64,000 nt of DNA from Enoplosus armatus (taxonomy: Eukaryota > Chordata > Actinopteri > Centrarchiformes > Enoplosidae), in the NCBI RefSeq assembly GCF_043641665.1, contig NC_092200.1, forward strand, positions 6,047,694-6,111,693. The letters are read 5' to 3'. The notes under the pieces are model-generated. The model worked only from the letters and a program-made list of their open reading frames with translations, did no database searches and had not been told where the DNA came from. The position numbers were made by a program, and so were the translations under genes. The stretch's first letter is position 1. The number at the start of each line of letters is the position of its first letter. This document shows positions 1 to 13,500 of the stretch, piece after piece.

Positions 1-1667
1 CTGTTTCCTTTTTTCTTTTTTTGCTAAACTCTGTCATGGGCTACCCTGTGAATAATTTGCTATTGATCTGCATACAGGCAAGAAGAGCAGCGAGGGGTAA
101 TCACATGACCCCATCCTGGAATCTGCCTTGGTCTTTTTTTTATCACAGTAATATAATAAAAACTGCAGTGCTTTCTGCAGTAGCAAAGAGCACACTGTGC
201 ACTGCTTGCTGCTAACATCTCCTATTGTGCATTCCATCAGCCCCCCGCTTTGGATTAGATTCATTATGCAGCTCCATGAATGCGTGTTTGAAAAAAAAAA
301 AACTGTTGATGCAAAACTTGGCTCTTGACTGTTCCTTGCACCTTTGTTTCTCCAGCACAGGCATCAATTATTGACAAAATTACTGGCTAATTTTTAAAGA
401 TCCTTGTCCAGTGTTGCAGCACCTGAAAGTAGCTTGTATTTGCATCCTGCTCTCTTTGAAAACCAGACAGTTGTCCCCCTTGGTGAATAGTGGATTCCAT
501 CATTTGTGGCTATTTTGCTGCTCCATGCTTCAGTTGCACACTGAAACAGAGAGGAAGGAAAACTGGAGTCAGATTTTTCCAGGATCCTGGCAGAGTGCTG
601 ACACAGGTTCCCCTTGTCACAGTGCAGCCGCCAGCAAATTACTGCACTAAGGATAGGACAGGCAGTTATTCCCTCCATTTGCTCTATTCTGGTCTGTTGA
701 CTGGTTTGTCTTAGATGTCTTCATCTTTCATTTGTTTGAAACAATCTGTCACCAAGGGCCTCCCTTAACCATCCTGCCAATGCTTTATATTTTGTCCTAG
801 TTTGAAAAGGAAACTTTACGGATTTAGTGACAAGACCATCGATCCTAGTTAATCTATTGTCCAGGTTGTCTAAAAGTTAAATTCCAAGGATTTTTCAATT
901 AAATTAGGCACTGGGCCAAGAAGTAGCCTAACCCCTGTTTATCTAAAGCGATCAATAGGCCACACTGGCTTTGTACCAGACTCTATTGACACATGCTCAG
1001 CTGTTGCACTGTTGTGTTGTTTTTGAGCCTATGATATCAGGCTGAATGAAAGACCTTGAACCTTTTTTTTTTTTTGCTGAGCATGTTGTATCCCAGTGGT
1101 TCCTAGAGTATGTCTGTTTTCAAAGTGAGCCTGTGAAAATGCACACATGAAGGAGAGAGTGAGGATATCAGTCATGTGCTACCGGCTGCATTGATGCTAT
1201 GGCTCATAGCAGAGGTAACGACAGTGAAGAATCAGTCAGCGATGGAGCGATGGACGACTCTATGTTGTTGGATAATCACTGTTTACTCAGTATTAGTACC
1301 GTAGCCGAGGGAGTGTCGGGTGGCAGTCTCTCCGTTCGAGCTACAAAATGTTGAATGACTGTGTGAAGTGTGTGTGGCAGTACATTGGAATGTGTGTTAC
1401 ATAAACTTAACGTAGTAATGACTTTTACAGGTTCAGGCTATTTCTGACTTCTTATAGAGCTGACGTTAACTGAGACATGGAAAGCCATTGGTTATCATTC
1501 TTCCCTCCTGCTGTATAACTAAAAATATAATCATTTCCTTCAAGTAATGCTCACATGAAGATCTTCCACCTATTTATTTTCGGTGTCTAAAATGCTGAAG
1601 GGTTTACTTTTTGATCCTAATCATAATAACTTTTAACTTAAGTCCTAACTTTTCTTCTGCTTTGTAG
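1..1667. other. Sequence upstream of the first DNAJC13 coding exon: no confident gene
   Basis: This is AT-rich non-coding sequence with a poly-T run near 1062-1075. No recognisable protein, promoter or CpG island is visible. It is probably intron between an unseen leader exon and the first coding exon, or a 5' flank. A 51-codon open frame at 1199-1354 is reported separately as a finding. Longer open frames near 394-714 overlap on both strands and do not look like protein. Confidence 0.5.
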
Positions 1668-1680
1668 GTCCTGTGAAAAG
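1668..1680 (+). other. dnajc13: 5' UTR remnant at the start of the first DNAJC13 coding exon
   Basis: Thirteen untranslated bases lie between the acceptor (ctttgtag, ending at 1667) and the ATG at 1681. At least one further upstream leader exon is therefore required. I could not identify it with confidence in 1-1667; it may lie left of the window. Confidence 0.75.
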
Positions 1681-4600
1681 ATGAATGTCGTCAAAGACAA
1701 CAAAGACCTGGCCTGTTTCTACACCACCAAACACTCCTGGAGGGGGAAGTAAGACCCACAACTTGTTTTTTAACCCCACCGATAGGATTTCATGGGCTGA
1801 TGGCATTGTCTATTCCACATCGTCTTTGTATTGGTTTACAAGGCAACATTAACCTAAACTCTTCCCTTCATCACCTTGTAAAGGCAGTTTGGGAAAATCC
1901 TGACTCAGTGCTTCCATTGTGTTGACTTCCTTATCTTATCCAGTGATACGAGGTCTGCAGACCACTGTCAGCAGCCACTGATCAGCACTAGTGATGTGTA
2001 CTTTTGTAGAGCTGCACTGTCTTATGAAATGTAACACAAAGACTTAGATACTGGCAGTAAACGCAGAACAGGACTAATCTTAAGCCTATTAGTCTATTTA
2101 GTTGTAATAAATAGATTAAATTGTTTGTTATAAACACTGTATAACATCCTTATCACAGTACAGTAAAGTACAGTACACTGATGTTTTGGTACAGTCGCTA
2201 GCTGTCACAAGATACATTCAATGTAAGATGTTCAAAAGCATTTCACACTTGGTAAATATGCCTTCTTTCTCTTCTTTATAAAGATACACAAGGTTGATAT
2301 TTTTGTGTACTCAGTAATGTAGGACAAGTTTGATTTTTAACATATTTTTTTCCTAAATCAACCTTTTTTCTGAATTTACTTAGAACAAGAAGGAGGTGTT
2401 TGTGTACTCGTGTGTGCAGTATGTGTCAGGTGAAGCTGATCATATTGACCTTATTTTAACACAAAAATAGATGTGAATTGGTACAGTACATTACAGTACA
2501 ACGAGGCCAACTCTTGTGTCTGTGATCGAAACATATGTCTGAATGGCCTAATGTCCACGATCATCTACTGAACAAATGTATTACACATTATACTGTATTT
2601 GAATTTTATCAGTACATAGGGTATCTGTTTGTTTTCATTTTATAGACTATATGAAGTGGAGCCAATATAGGCCTAAATCTACATAGGACTTGATGTAGAT
2701 ACTTGGTGGCCCTCAAAGCTAAAGGATGGTCAAGTTCCAGTGTGAGCAGGGAGCTAGTGGGATCACATTACCAATATCTGCTTTCTAAATGTCTTTGTCC
2801 CATTAAGGCCTGCCATTGACTTGGGTAACTTAAGCAGGGCTGCAGAGCATTAGCCATCATCAGAGCTTCATCTTGCTAATGCTTCCTGAAGTGTCCGTCA
2901 GAGACTAGTGTTGATGTATGCGTGGTGGACAGTGGAGACCAGTACACCATTCAGAACGGCACAGGGACACAGTTTGAACTGGCGCTGACGGTTGATCTGA
3001 ATGGGTCAGGCATCTCCATCAGGGATGGAAACTTCATTTATTGATATTAACATTTGAAGGTCATTCAACTGACTAGAAAGAGATAGAAAGATGAGAGAGC
3101 ACAGAACAATATGTTGGCAACCATGAGAGAGCGAGTGAGCAGAGAGATAAATTAAACTTTATTTGGTTCTTGTGGAATGTAATTATGTGGTTTATCAGTG
3201 AAGTGTATCTACAGTTGCAGACGTAAGTATATGAATGCTGGCTGCCAGAGATGAACTGGTTTCATATGAATGGGTCAAACGCAATTCAGTAGATTTGCAT
3301 TATCTGCCTGTCTGCTTCTTGAAGAGGTCACACAGAGCTTTAATGGTCCAGCAGAAAGAGAAAGAGAAAGAGAACGTGTGATGTCAGGATATCCTCTTTC
3401 ATCTTGCTTCATACCAACCTCAGATACCGTGGGCTACTTTCGTCTTCATTGGGTTGTAAATCATGAAAACGAATTATCCAGTTAGATTTTTACCAATCAA
3501 TTTAGTCTTGGATAATAACATTGCAATCAAACTGTATTTTTATGCCAGTAGCACACTAAGAACATACCTGTTAGCCAAAGCGAAATCTACCAGGTTTTGT
3601 CCAATAGTTTAATTAACCATGACCTTAGATAGAGGTAGCCACAGGATCAGGTCAGACTTAAACAGTTACCGAGAGGAGCACCGCTCTTTACTGTGAATAC
3701 AGCACATCATCCCAAAAGTAAACTTTAATTAGACTCATCTGTGATTAGCATGCCCCTGCGGCCATATATAAAAAGCATTTGTCATGTGAAGGGTGAGTAT
3801 GTTAGACAGTATTCAGCATCACTTGATGTCCCAACATCTTCAAGAACTATATCTGTGTAAAGGACATTTCACTCTGAATGCTTGTCTGAAGTGCAGATAT
3901 AAAAAGGCCCAGTTTTACATGTACAAAATTCAAATCCTAGTCACAAGTTTGACACAAATGCTCAAACGTGTCTTTGTCAAATCTTTAATAATCGGACTAT
4001 ATGGCAGGTTGGTAGGAGAAAGGCAGAATATTGGTCATCTGTTCTGCAGGGAGTTGAAGGGAAATTTGAAAAGCAATGATGATGTGGTGTTGCTTTGTAG
4101 TTTCCCCTATTCTCTGTCTGGTTTCTTCTTTATGGGTCTAAAACAAGTGTTTGTTAGTATTTCAGATTGTATGATGACGTAACAAAGTTTGTGGAAATTG
4201 CTGGATGTCTGAGAGACTGAGTTACACTCAGATCTTGCCCCAGACATTTTTCTACAACAGTTAAAATTACAGTATAGCTAACTGTTGTAGTGTTGCTTTA
4301 GTGTTACAACAGCATTTGTCAGTCTCTCTGTGCTCATGATCATGTTTAATTCAAGTCTTGTGACTCCCTTGTAGAGTAGATTAGATTTGTCTGTGTGTCG
4401 TCCTAATGAAGGGCATTTGTATGATTTGTGACTCAAAGTCTCTGTTTTCCGTGTCATTTAAGGCTTTTCCTTTTCAAACATCACACTTCTCTACATTTTT
4501 TAGAGCATGACGATGCAAATCACAATCTCCTTTTGAATCTTATTTGAATGCCTTCATACTTCTCTATGTTGTTGCTCAAACAGTAAAGAAGCTTAGCTGC

Positions 4601-7600
4601 TACAGATGCTCAAGCTATGTTTTTCACCAGCCGTTTTACATACCAGTACACAGGATGTGCTATAATTGTCTTTTGTACCCTGTGTTCATGAAATATCAAG
4701 GTTTTCTTTAACAAAGTATTTTCAGTTGTTTCCATCATTGCAGTGGGTCTTTTGCTCACAGTCAGCTCTCCACCACTCTTTGCATTTCTGCAATCAAGTG
4801 TTTGTTGGGTCTTGAATAGGAGATTATGTAGTGTTGTCCTTGGTTTTTATGTAGTCAGACAAATCTTCAGCTTAGTCTTTTTTTTGTGAGAAATCTTGTT
4901 TAAAGAGGCAGAAGCAGTTGTTAAGAGGGTTTAGTCAGACACAGGAAGTTGCTTAATGTGATACATTATGAAACCCTGGAAGTGGAAGGAAAGGCTCCAA
5001 AGACATGCTGTACAGTACGACTGAACAAAGAGTAACCTGTTACTTATCAAACTATATGTGGTGTAAACTGTACCTGTAAAGCTTGTTTATAGTGTTATAG
5101 TGTGCTCCTTTCTCCTTATATATATTCAAGGCATGCTGTACCAGAGCAATTTAGATTTTTGTGAATGTTTTCCTACTAGTTATTGGTTTCCATCCATTCA
5201 ATCATGCCTGCTCTTTATTTATATCAAACAAACTAAATGATAAAAACAGACATTGTGGTTACTATGGTGGCTTACCTAACACAAGGTAGTTTCAAGTCTC
5301 TGCTGAATTGATTTTCATATAGTTTGTATGAATGGAAATCTGAACCTCAGGAGTTGTAAAATGATCAGCAGTAATGTCAAGTGCATGTGACTTGTTGTAT
5401 ATAGGCCAAAACATGCAAAAACACTGATACGGTTGTTTTAATTCCTCGGGTCTCTACATAGTATGATAAATATACTGATTTACTCTCCCAAATTCACTTT
5501 AATCTCAACTCGTCCCGCCTTTCTACATGCAGGCATTACTGTGTCTTAGCAGGTGACTTTGGCTTCTGTGTCTATACACAAAGCTCCTCCTCGGTACTTA
5601 TCACTGCATCACTTGGTTATGTAGTTGACCAGAGAGGCACATTTCTATTTATACTGTAATTGCCATGCTTCAGTCAGAAAATCAGTCTGTTTTTAGCAGT
5701 CTGTCTGGTTATCTTTCAAAGGAATGTTCTCCATGACCATCTTTATGCTGTTATGCATGCTTTCATTATGTTTTAAAGACGAACTCCTGCTAACGCTCAA
5801 ACAAAACAGATGCAAACGATGACCTCTTCATGTACTGATAACAACTTAATGTTATAGTGACTGGCTTTGTTTTCCAGTATTTTGTGTTGTCACAAAGGAA
5901 GAGGCATACAGTAAAAATGTGATTCACTTACAAACCTTACAAACACACTCTAGCCATAGAGGGTTGGATGTTGCCTGTGTACTAAGATAGAATTTAAGGG
6001 GAGAAAATTCAGCCCACAGAGAATGAATAATTAACCAGGTTTGTGCTGACACCCAGTTAAGCCAGGTACTTAGCACCAAGGTCAAGCTCATATAGAGAGA
6101 CAGCACCCTGAGAACAGGACAGAGTCGTGGTCTCAGACTTTGTGGCCAAAGATGATGGAAGCAGAGAAAGGAAACCTCAGTGTGAGGAGAGATTGTACGG
6201 GCTTTCTGATGGGGAAGGTACACAAAAAGGATGTGACATTTGTACAATTGTGGAGAAGGAATGACACTGACTGTGAGATGTGCCTGGACCTAATATTCCA
6301 CTTCGGACTTGCCTCAGGCTGCTGCCTGTCCTGTCTGTTTATGTTAGTCATGGACTCTGTACACAAGTACAAATGCATGATGCGAAAGTCCTCTCAATTC
6401 GACTTCCTTTTGCTCTTCTTTTTGATAGGACTAGCTGGTAACTTCACTAGACCTCTTAACGTTAGCCAGGCCAAATGAGGAGAAGAGAAAGAAAGGAGAC
6501 AAGTCAGCATGTTCACTGTGCAGGTGCTAAAATAACAAAATATATTGTACAGAGATGAACGTACATGTAAACCAGATACAAATAAACCCTTGCATTATAA
6601 CACACTTAACTTAGACTTACCCCAGATCTAAAAATCTCAGCAAACCTTATTTTCTGCACAAGCAAAACCCTCAAATGACCCATTTTCAAATCAAACACCA
6701 GGCAGAATGTTATGAATTGGGCAAAAATGCCAACTGAAACTGTTGGCAAACCACACAGCGATCAAGCACACACACACACACACACACAGGCGCACACACA
6801 CACACACGCACACATACACACACACACACAGACATGCCTGCCTGTCTGCTCAGGCACACACACATTCACTCAGCGTAACACGCAGAAAGATTGGCAAAAT
6901 TTCTTCTGCTTCCTTCTTACTATGTGAGAAAGACCCACTCTCTCATAACAGCTCCAATGAATTAGCATTAGTTGTTTCAGTGTCAAAGAGTGACTCATTA
7001 CAAAACTGCTAACGTACGAAAAGACCTAATGTGGTAAATATAGAGAAAGAATAGCAAATTCCATAGTAGTAATGGCTGGGTCTAATAGGTAAATATTCAT
7101 GCTGCATTGCTTCACTCTGGTATCACATGTATATACTGAATGATGATGGTGAGAATGAAGGCTACATGTTAATCACTTTCAATCCAGGTAACTGCCTGGC
7201 TGTTGCAGCTCAATTAGTTATCTTTTCTCATCATCTTTTGTGCCTTATCTCAACCATTGCCTCATAAAAATGTCTGGAAAGTGACATGATAAACCTGCAT
7301 GTGGATGATATCATCAGTTAAATGAGCCCCAGTGATGTCACCTGTCCTTGACTCATCATTAGCTCACGGAGGGCTACAAGGGGATTGCAAATGGACCCCT
7401 TCCTCTCACACCGTCCTGCCCTCTATCAGTTGTAATGCAGCTTTATTTATATTTGGCTCATTGGACATCTTGAGGTCACAAGTTCAATGGAGTGACGTTC
7501 AGAGTTATCGGGGCTAACTTTATCTGTTAGCTTTGCTCCAGCTAACCCCCACATATTTGAATGACCGCCACACATTCAACCTCTTTCCCACATTCACTGC

Positions 7601-10597
7601 TAATGTTATGTGACTGGCCATGCTGTTGTAGGTGGTGGTGATGGGTAGGCTGTGTTTCTGAGTCATCTCATCTCTGTGTTCCAGGTACAAGCGAGTCTTC
7701 TCAGTGGGGACGCATGGCATTACCACTTACAACCCTACCACGCTAGAAGTAACGAATCAGGTCAGTATGTATGCAGCCTGTTGTAGAGGAACTATCAGTG
7801 CCTCGCAGTTGCTTGTGGGATGTGCTGTTCTTGGATCCATGTGTGACTATTGAAAATCCATTTGAAGCACATTGCTCTTTTGCTAAAAGCTGAAACGCAG
7901 TATTTATAACTTCTTGTGCTGAGCCTTTAAATATGCTAAGCTTTCAGCTCTGCTGTGAACATGCAACAGCATATCTTTACACCGATTAGAACATGAAACA
8001 ATATCATAATCAATACCCATTAGACATGAAACCTCACTCATTACGCCCCTCAGTCAAGAAAATGGCTAAACAGAAAATAGCATCATGGTTGTTCTAAAGG
8101 AATAACTACACTAAGCGGTGTAAAAATAACATTGGCAACACTTAAAAAACTGTAAAACACTGTAACACTGTAAAATTTGAATTTAAAATTTGAAGTCCCC
8201 CTGTTTAGCATTCATATATAAACATGTAATAAATTATTTATAACACACTATAATGTAGTTGTACGCAGCTATACGTTTATTTATGTACAGTATTTGCCAA
8301 CAATTATAACTTCTCTTATGAAGACATATTTTATATTATTACAACTGTGCTTTTCTATATGAACTGTTCATACACCAGCCTCGACCTATGGGTGCCCACA
8401 GAAGGATTTATAGTTGTTGACGAATACATTAATAAACACTTAAATCCTCTTACAGTACAACTACAAATTAATGTGTTATAAACCATATATTAAATGATTT
8501 AGATGCTGCTTATAAATGCTAAATAAGGGGACTTAAAGTAAAGTGTTAACACAACATCATGTTTAAACTGCTTGTTTGTGACGATAACACTGTGTGTATT
8601 TCTGTGTTGTTGCTGTCTATGCTACCAGTGGCCTTATGGAGACATCTGTGGCATCGGTCCTGTAGGAAAAGGTCAGGGAACAGAGTTCAACCTCACATTC
8701 CGCAAAGGGAGCGGCAAGAAGTCTGAAACGCTCAAGTTCTCCACAGAGCACCGGACAGAGCTGCTTACAGAAGCGCTGGTGAGCACAAACACTCGCAGCT
8801 GCATCACTTCACTATGACTAAACAGACCTCATAAACATATTCATTAAGAGGGTTTCAGACTTCAGATGTTTGATGTGGCTTTTCCATGCTTTCTAGTTGT
8901 GTCATAGCTGTACATTTTGCTGAGTTGTCAAAAACAAAATCGCAGCAGCAAAGTCACGTAATGTACGAAGCACTGTTTGGGAATGCAGTGCTTGCAAACC
9001 ACAGGCCCTTTGACTCGCTGTACTGTAGGTGTTTATGACAAATTTGAATCAGCAGATTGTTTCTGTGAAGAAATAAACAGATTATGCTGAGGTGTTTTGA
9101 AACGGCAACAAGGATGGGAAGTTCCCAACAGAGCTAATTAAATGTATTTGTAATTTTGCTGTGAAGACAAAACTCGACACATAAGTTTTACACAAGCATG
9201 GTTTAACAGCTAGCTTTGTAAGTTGGCACAAAAATGTAATACCTTCTTTTTCTTTATTTTTCTTATTCACAGAGATTCCGGACAGAGTTTTCAGAGGGAA
9301 AGATAACTGGCAGGGTAAGTGCTGAGATCTTATAATATATAATATAATATAATGTTTGCCATTGTGGTGAAATCAAAATGAATGTCTTACAACACGTGTG
9401 CTGAACAGCGTTACAACTGCTACAAGCACCACTGGAGTGACACACGGAAGCCTGTGAGCTTAGAGGTGACACCGGGCGGCATCGACCAGATTGACCCGCA
9501 CACCAACCGGGTGGTGTGTTCCTATGACTATCGCAACGTAGAGGGCTTCGTCGAGGTATCTGACTATCAGGGAGGGTTCTGCATCCTTTATGGGGGCTTC
9601 AGCAGGCTGGTAAGCATTCATAGAGTTTGTTTGTGTGTGTGTGTGTGTTTATGTATGTGCGCATGCCTCAGTGCATCTGTTATGTGTTGTCTTAAGAAAA
9701 TTAAGATTTCCCTTCCCTTTTTCCATTGCCTCTTTCTCTCAGCATCTGTTTGCCTCGGAGCACCGGGATGACATTATCCGCTGCGCCATAGAGCATGCTG
9801 GGAACTTCATCGGTATCACTCTACGACTGAGGAAGGAGGCCCTGACCTTTGAGGATTTCGTGACGGACAGATTGGGGAAGTACAGCTCAGACGAGAGCAT
9901 CACTTCACTGGCAGAGTTCGTGGTGCAGAAGATCACCCCTCGACACTCGGTTAGAGCTTCTTTTTGTTCCTCTCAGGGCTGTATGGTCGGGTTCTCAAAG
10001 TGAGGTCCAGGGACCCATAAGGAACTGTTTGTTAAAAGGTCCTCTTGAAAAATGTGCTGCAGTTTCATTTGTTTGTTTGATATGAGACAATATTTTTAAC
10101 ACTAAGACAACTTCAGGTTTCAGTGAATGTTATCCATGTAATACTGTAAAATTATCCAAATTTAAGTATTGAATGTGTTAAATACAGTTTTTGGAAAGTT
10201 TTGAGTACCATACATTGGTTTTATTTGCTCTGTGAATCCACTTCTGGCATAATAACGATACAGAAGCGAATTAAGTAACGTAATGCTTTTTCATCTCTGC
10301 TTTATGTCTAATATAGTGGGACTTCATTTAACATAACCAGCCAGATGTCCTCTTTATTCTGGCTTTCACTATAACTCTCCCTACTTCTATAAAGTGGTAT
10401 ATCATTATACTGAAAATTAGAAGTTGTATTTAATATTTCTTTCTTGAAGTACTATATATTTAATCAGCTTTTTTTGGTGTTATGACTTGGTCTTTCCTCA
10501 GGAGCCTGTTAAGCGTATACTGGCCCTGACAGAGACATGTCTCGTGGAGAGAGACCCAGCTTCATACAACATAGTCACCATCAAACCCTTTGGAGAG
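1681..10597 (+). CDS. dnajc13: DNAJC13 coding exons 1-7 (residues 1-280, PI3P-binding PH-like N-terminus)
   Basis: Coding exons: 1681-1748, 7685-7760, 8629-8778, 9273-9314, 9409-9609, 9743-9949 and 10502-10597. They encode the conserved N-terminal block, with runs such as [20 protein letters not shown] and [12 protein letters not shown]. In RME-8 this part holds PH-like folds that bind PI3P and place the protein on early endosomes. Exon 1 ends in phase 2 (codon AA|G), exon 2 restores phase 0, and exons 3-7 are all whole-codon exons. The first intron is 5.9 kb and by far the longest in the gene. Donors are consensus-like apart from a weaker 'gttaga' after exon 6. Confidence 0.95.
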
Positions 10598-13500
10598 GTG
10601 AGTGTAATAGGTAAAACATTTTAGGCTGAAACGTCCACACGAAACCATTTTGTTTCGTCTAGTTGTACTCCTGTGAAGATAAATGTTAATTGAACTGCCT
10701 GTCTTTGTTTCATTATGTATGAACTGCATCGCTGCAAGTTAACAGCTCTGATGAAAGCACTTGAGTCCGTGTGATATGAGTAAACTCCCCCCTTCCTCCT
10801 TCCATCTTTTCTCCTCACTCTTATCCTCTGTCTCATCTCCCTTCAGGTATTTGCTCTCATCTGTGATGTAGACAACCCTCAGGTGTTTACAGTTGAATTC
10901 ATCAGAGGTCAGATCAGGAAGTATTCCTCCACAGAAAGGTACACAGTCGTAACGCATACACCTTTCTTTATGTGCGTAGTGACACTTCAGGCCCTGTGCG
11001 TTTGTGATGTATTTTAGCTGTTTTTTTATGAACTTATTTTTAAGTCATTTGTGTTTTCTGCACAGCCTTAACTTGTTCATGTTACTGTGTGCACACTGTT
11101 TGTTTATTTTAAAACACATTTAGCTAAGTCTGTTTTGTATGTGTGTCTGTAGGGACTCCCTATTAGCCAGCCTACTTGATGGAGTCCGTGCATCAGGCAA
11201 CAGGGACGTGTGTGTCAAGATGGCCCCCACGCAGCGAGGGCAAAGATGGGGCCTACTGAGCATGCCTGTGGATGAGGAGGTGGAGAGTTTGCATCTCAAA
11301 TTCCTGGCAGCACCTCCTAGTGAGTCTAAGCCCTGCATCTCGTGAGAGTCATGAACTTGAATTTGATTTTACATCATATGTAAGTTGGTTTAGATGTAGA
11401 TTTTCATTTGAATTTTGATCGTTTTGACAATAGTATCCACTTTAGTAGTGTGTTTACTAAAGTAGTGCTCTCAGCGTTATGTACATTAAATTATGTACAT
11501 CTTTCATGATCCCCAGAGGATGAATCTTACTGACTTTAGTGATCTTTTAGCTTTTAATCCAGCACCACCATTTGATCAAAATTTCAATTTGTCCAATACT
11601 TTGGTTTATGGCCAAATACTAATGACATTCCCATCAGCCTCTGCTGAGCCACATCTTTGTGTTTAATTCGGATTAGCAAATTATAGCATGCTAAAATGCT
11701 AAACTAAAACATAACACCTTCTAAACATCAGCATGTTTGCATGGTAATTGTGAGAATCTCAGCATCTACTTCAAAGAGCCGCTGTATTTAGCCCCAGTTT
11801 GTGCCTCTCATGTATTACGATTACATTAGAGTCACAGAGCTTTTTTTGAAAAATAGATTTTCAGCAACCTTTGAAAAGCCCAGAAGGTTGTCTGACAACA
11901 CTTGCTGCTGCTCTAAAGGTATTTCCTGAATCCTCAAAGACTCTTCTAACCGTCTAGATAAAATAATATTCTGTCTGTTGTGAGGGGAAAAAAATTATAG
12001 TATAAAAGTTATATATAGTTATATCTTTACTTCCTAATCCAGGGAGCCTGGGAACGCGTTATTTTGTATGACAATATAAAATATTGGAAATATTGGGGTC
12101 CTTGAGGAACAAACTGGGCCTACGTTGTGTCGCAGTGTGGCTGTAGCCTCTTAGTCTCACTTTGAGGTGATATATTCTTTTATTTAATTATTCCATCCCT
12201 CCTTCCTTTGCTTAGATGGAAACTTTGCAGATGCAGTGTTCAGATTCAACGCCAACATATCCTACAGTGGAGTGCTGCATGCAGTAACCCAAGATGTGAG
12301 TGTGTTCAATTTCTGTGTGATTTATGTCCATCCATCTGGCCAAGCAGGACTCACACATTCACGCCCCCCCCCCCCCCCCCCCCCCCCCCCCATCTTTATC
12401 TCTCTGTTTCTTATCTCTTTTCTATTCAGGGTCTTTTCTCTGAGAACAAAGAGAAGCTCATCAACAACGCCATCCTGGCTCTTTTATCCCAGGAGGCTGA
12501 GCTGCCGGCTCTTAACGCTGAGCTGGAGAGCCATTTCCAGGCCATTCGACGTTTGGTGGCCTCCAAGGCTGGCTTCCAGGCTTTCACCCAGCTGCCTAAG
12601 TAAGAATGCAGCAGTTATCTCACTTCACCTTCCTGCTTTTATTTGTTTGAAGTATACTTTTTGTTGAGCTGCTGGTAACAGGCATGCTCTGTCATTCCAA
12701 GGTCTGGTCAAGGGTCTGGAGTCACAGATGCAACGTAAATATGAATCCATACATCTCAGTCTGCCCTTTTGCCTTTCTCTGTCTCTTATCCTTCTTGTTC
12801 TTTTCCAGAGTCTTTCTCAGCTGTCTGTCGATCAGCCTCCTCCTCTTTTATCTTTGTTTTGCTTTCATCTCAGGCTTTTAGACAGGCACTTCAGAAGGGA
12901 GGTTATGTCACTCAGTCGAGCTGTCTGCCTCGATTTGTCTTTACCTTCCTCTCTCGCCATCTCATACTCTTATTTTTGTGCCTCCATCTCTCTCCCACTA
13001 TCTGCTTTGCCCATCCTATCCTTTACACTTCTGTATATCTCAATATTTAAGAAAGCACGTAGTCTTTCCGGGTCACTGAGATGTATGAGAGGAACTGTAT
13101 TTACTGTTTATTATTTGTTCCTCTGAAGCAAATGAGCCGTAATTGGTTTTCCTTACAGATTCATTGCTAGAGTAGCTTGGTGTTTCCCTCACACAAGACA
13201 CAGATCACTATGAATACAAAAATGGTTTATTTTTGCTTCAAGGAAAACCTCTTTTTTATTGTTACACTTAGTAGTTCAGTGGAAAATGTGACACTTTATG
13301 AGCCAAAGAAACAACAAGCCACTTCTGAAGCAATGAATTCTTTGTGTATCCAACCCCAGACCTCTTACAATAAATCAGTATTTGTATGGTTTATATTCTG
13401 TTGTATTTCTGTTGTTTATGCTCCTCAACTGTTTCAAGGCATTGTTTTAGTAGTGTTGGTAAATCTGTGAATGTATGTTTGGTGTGTTCCAGGTTCAGGG

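Noticed and set aside
3793..4182. 129-codon open frame in the first DNAJC13 intron
   Set aside because: The composition looks like translated non-coding DNA (many Cys, Phe and Lys without pattern). There is no family resemblance, no splice framing and no second exon.
6140..6478. 112-codon open frame with hydrophobic stretches, overlapped by an antisense frame
   Set aside because: Frames are open on both strands over the same bases, there is no recognisable domain, and it lies deep in an intron. The hydrophobic stretch comes from T-rich DNA.
6766..6830. Spaced repeats that might suggest a CRISPR array
   Set aside because: It is a simple dinucleotide microsatellite in a vertebrate intron, with no direct repeats and unique spacers.
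12728..13126. Ser/Leu/Phe-rich open frames after DNAJC13 coding exon 11
   Set aside because: They arise from a C/T-rich intron stretch. The DNAJC13 frame skips the region with consensus splice sites.
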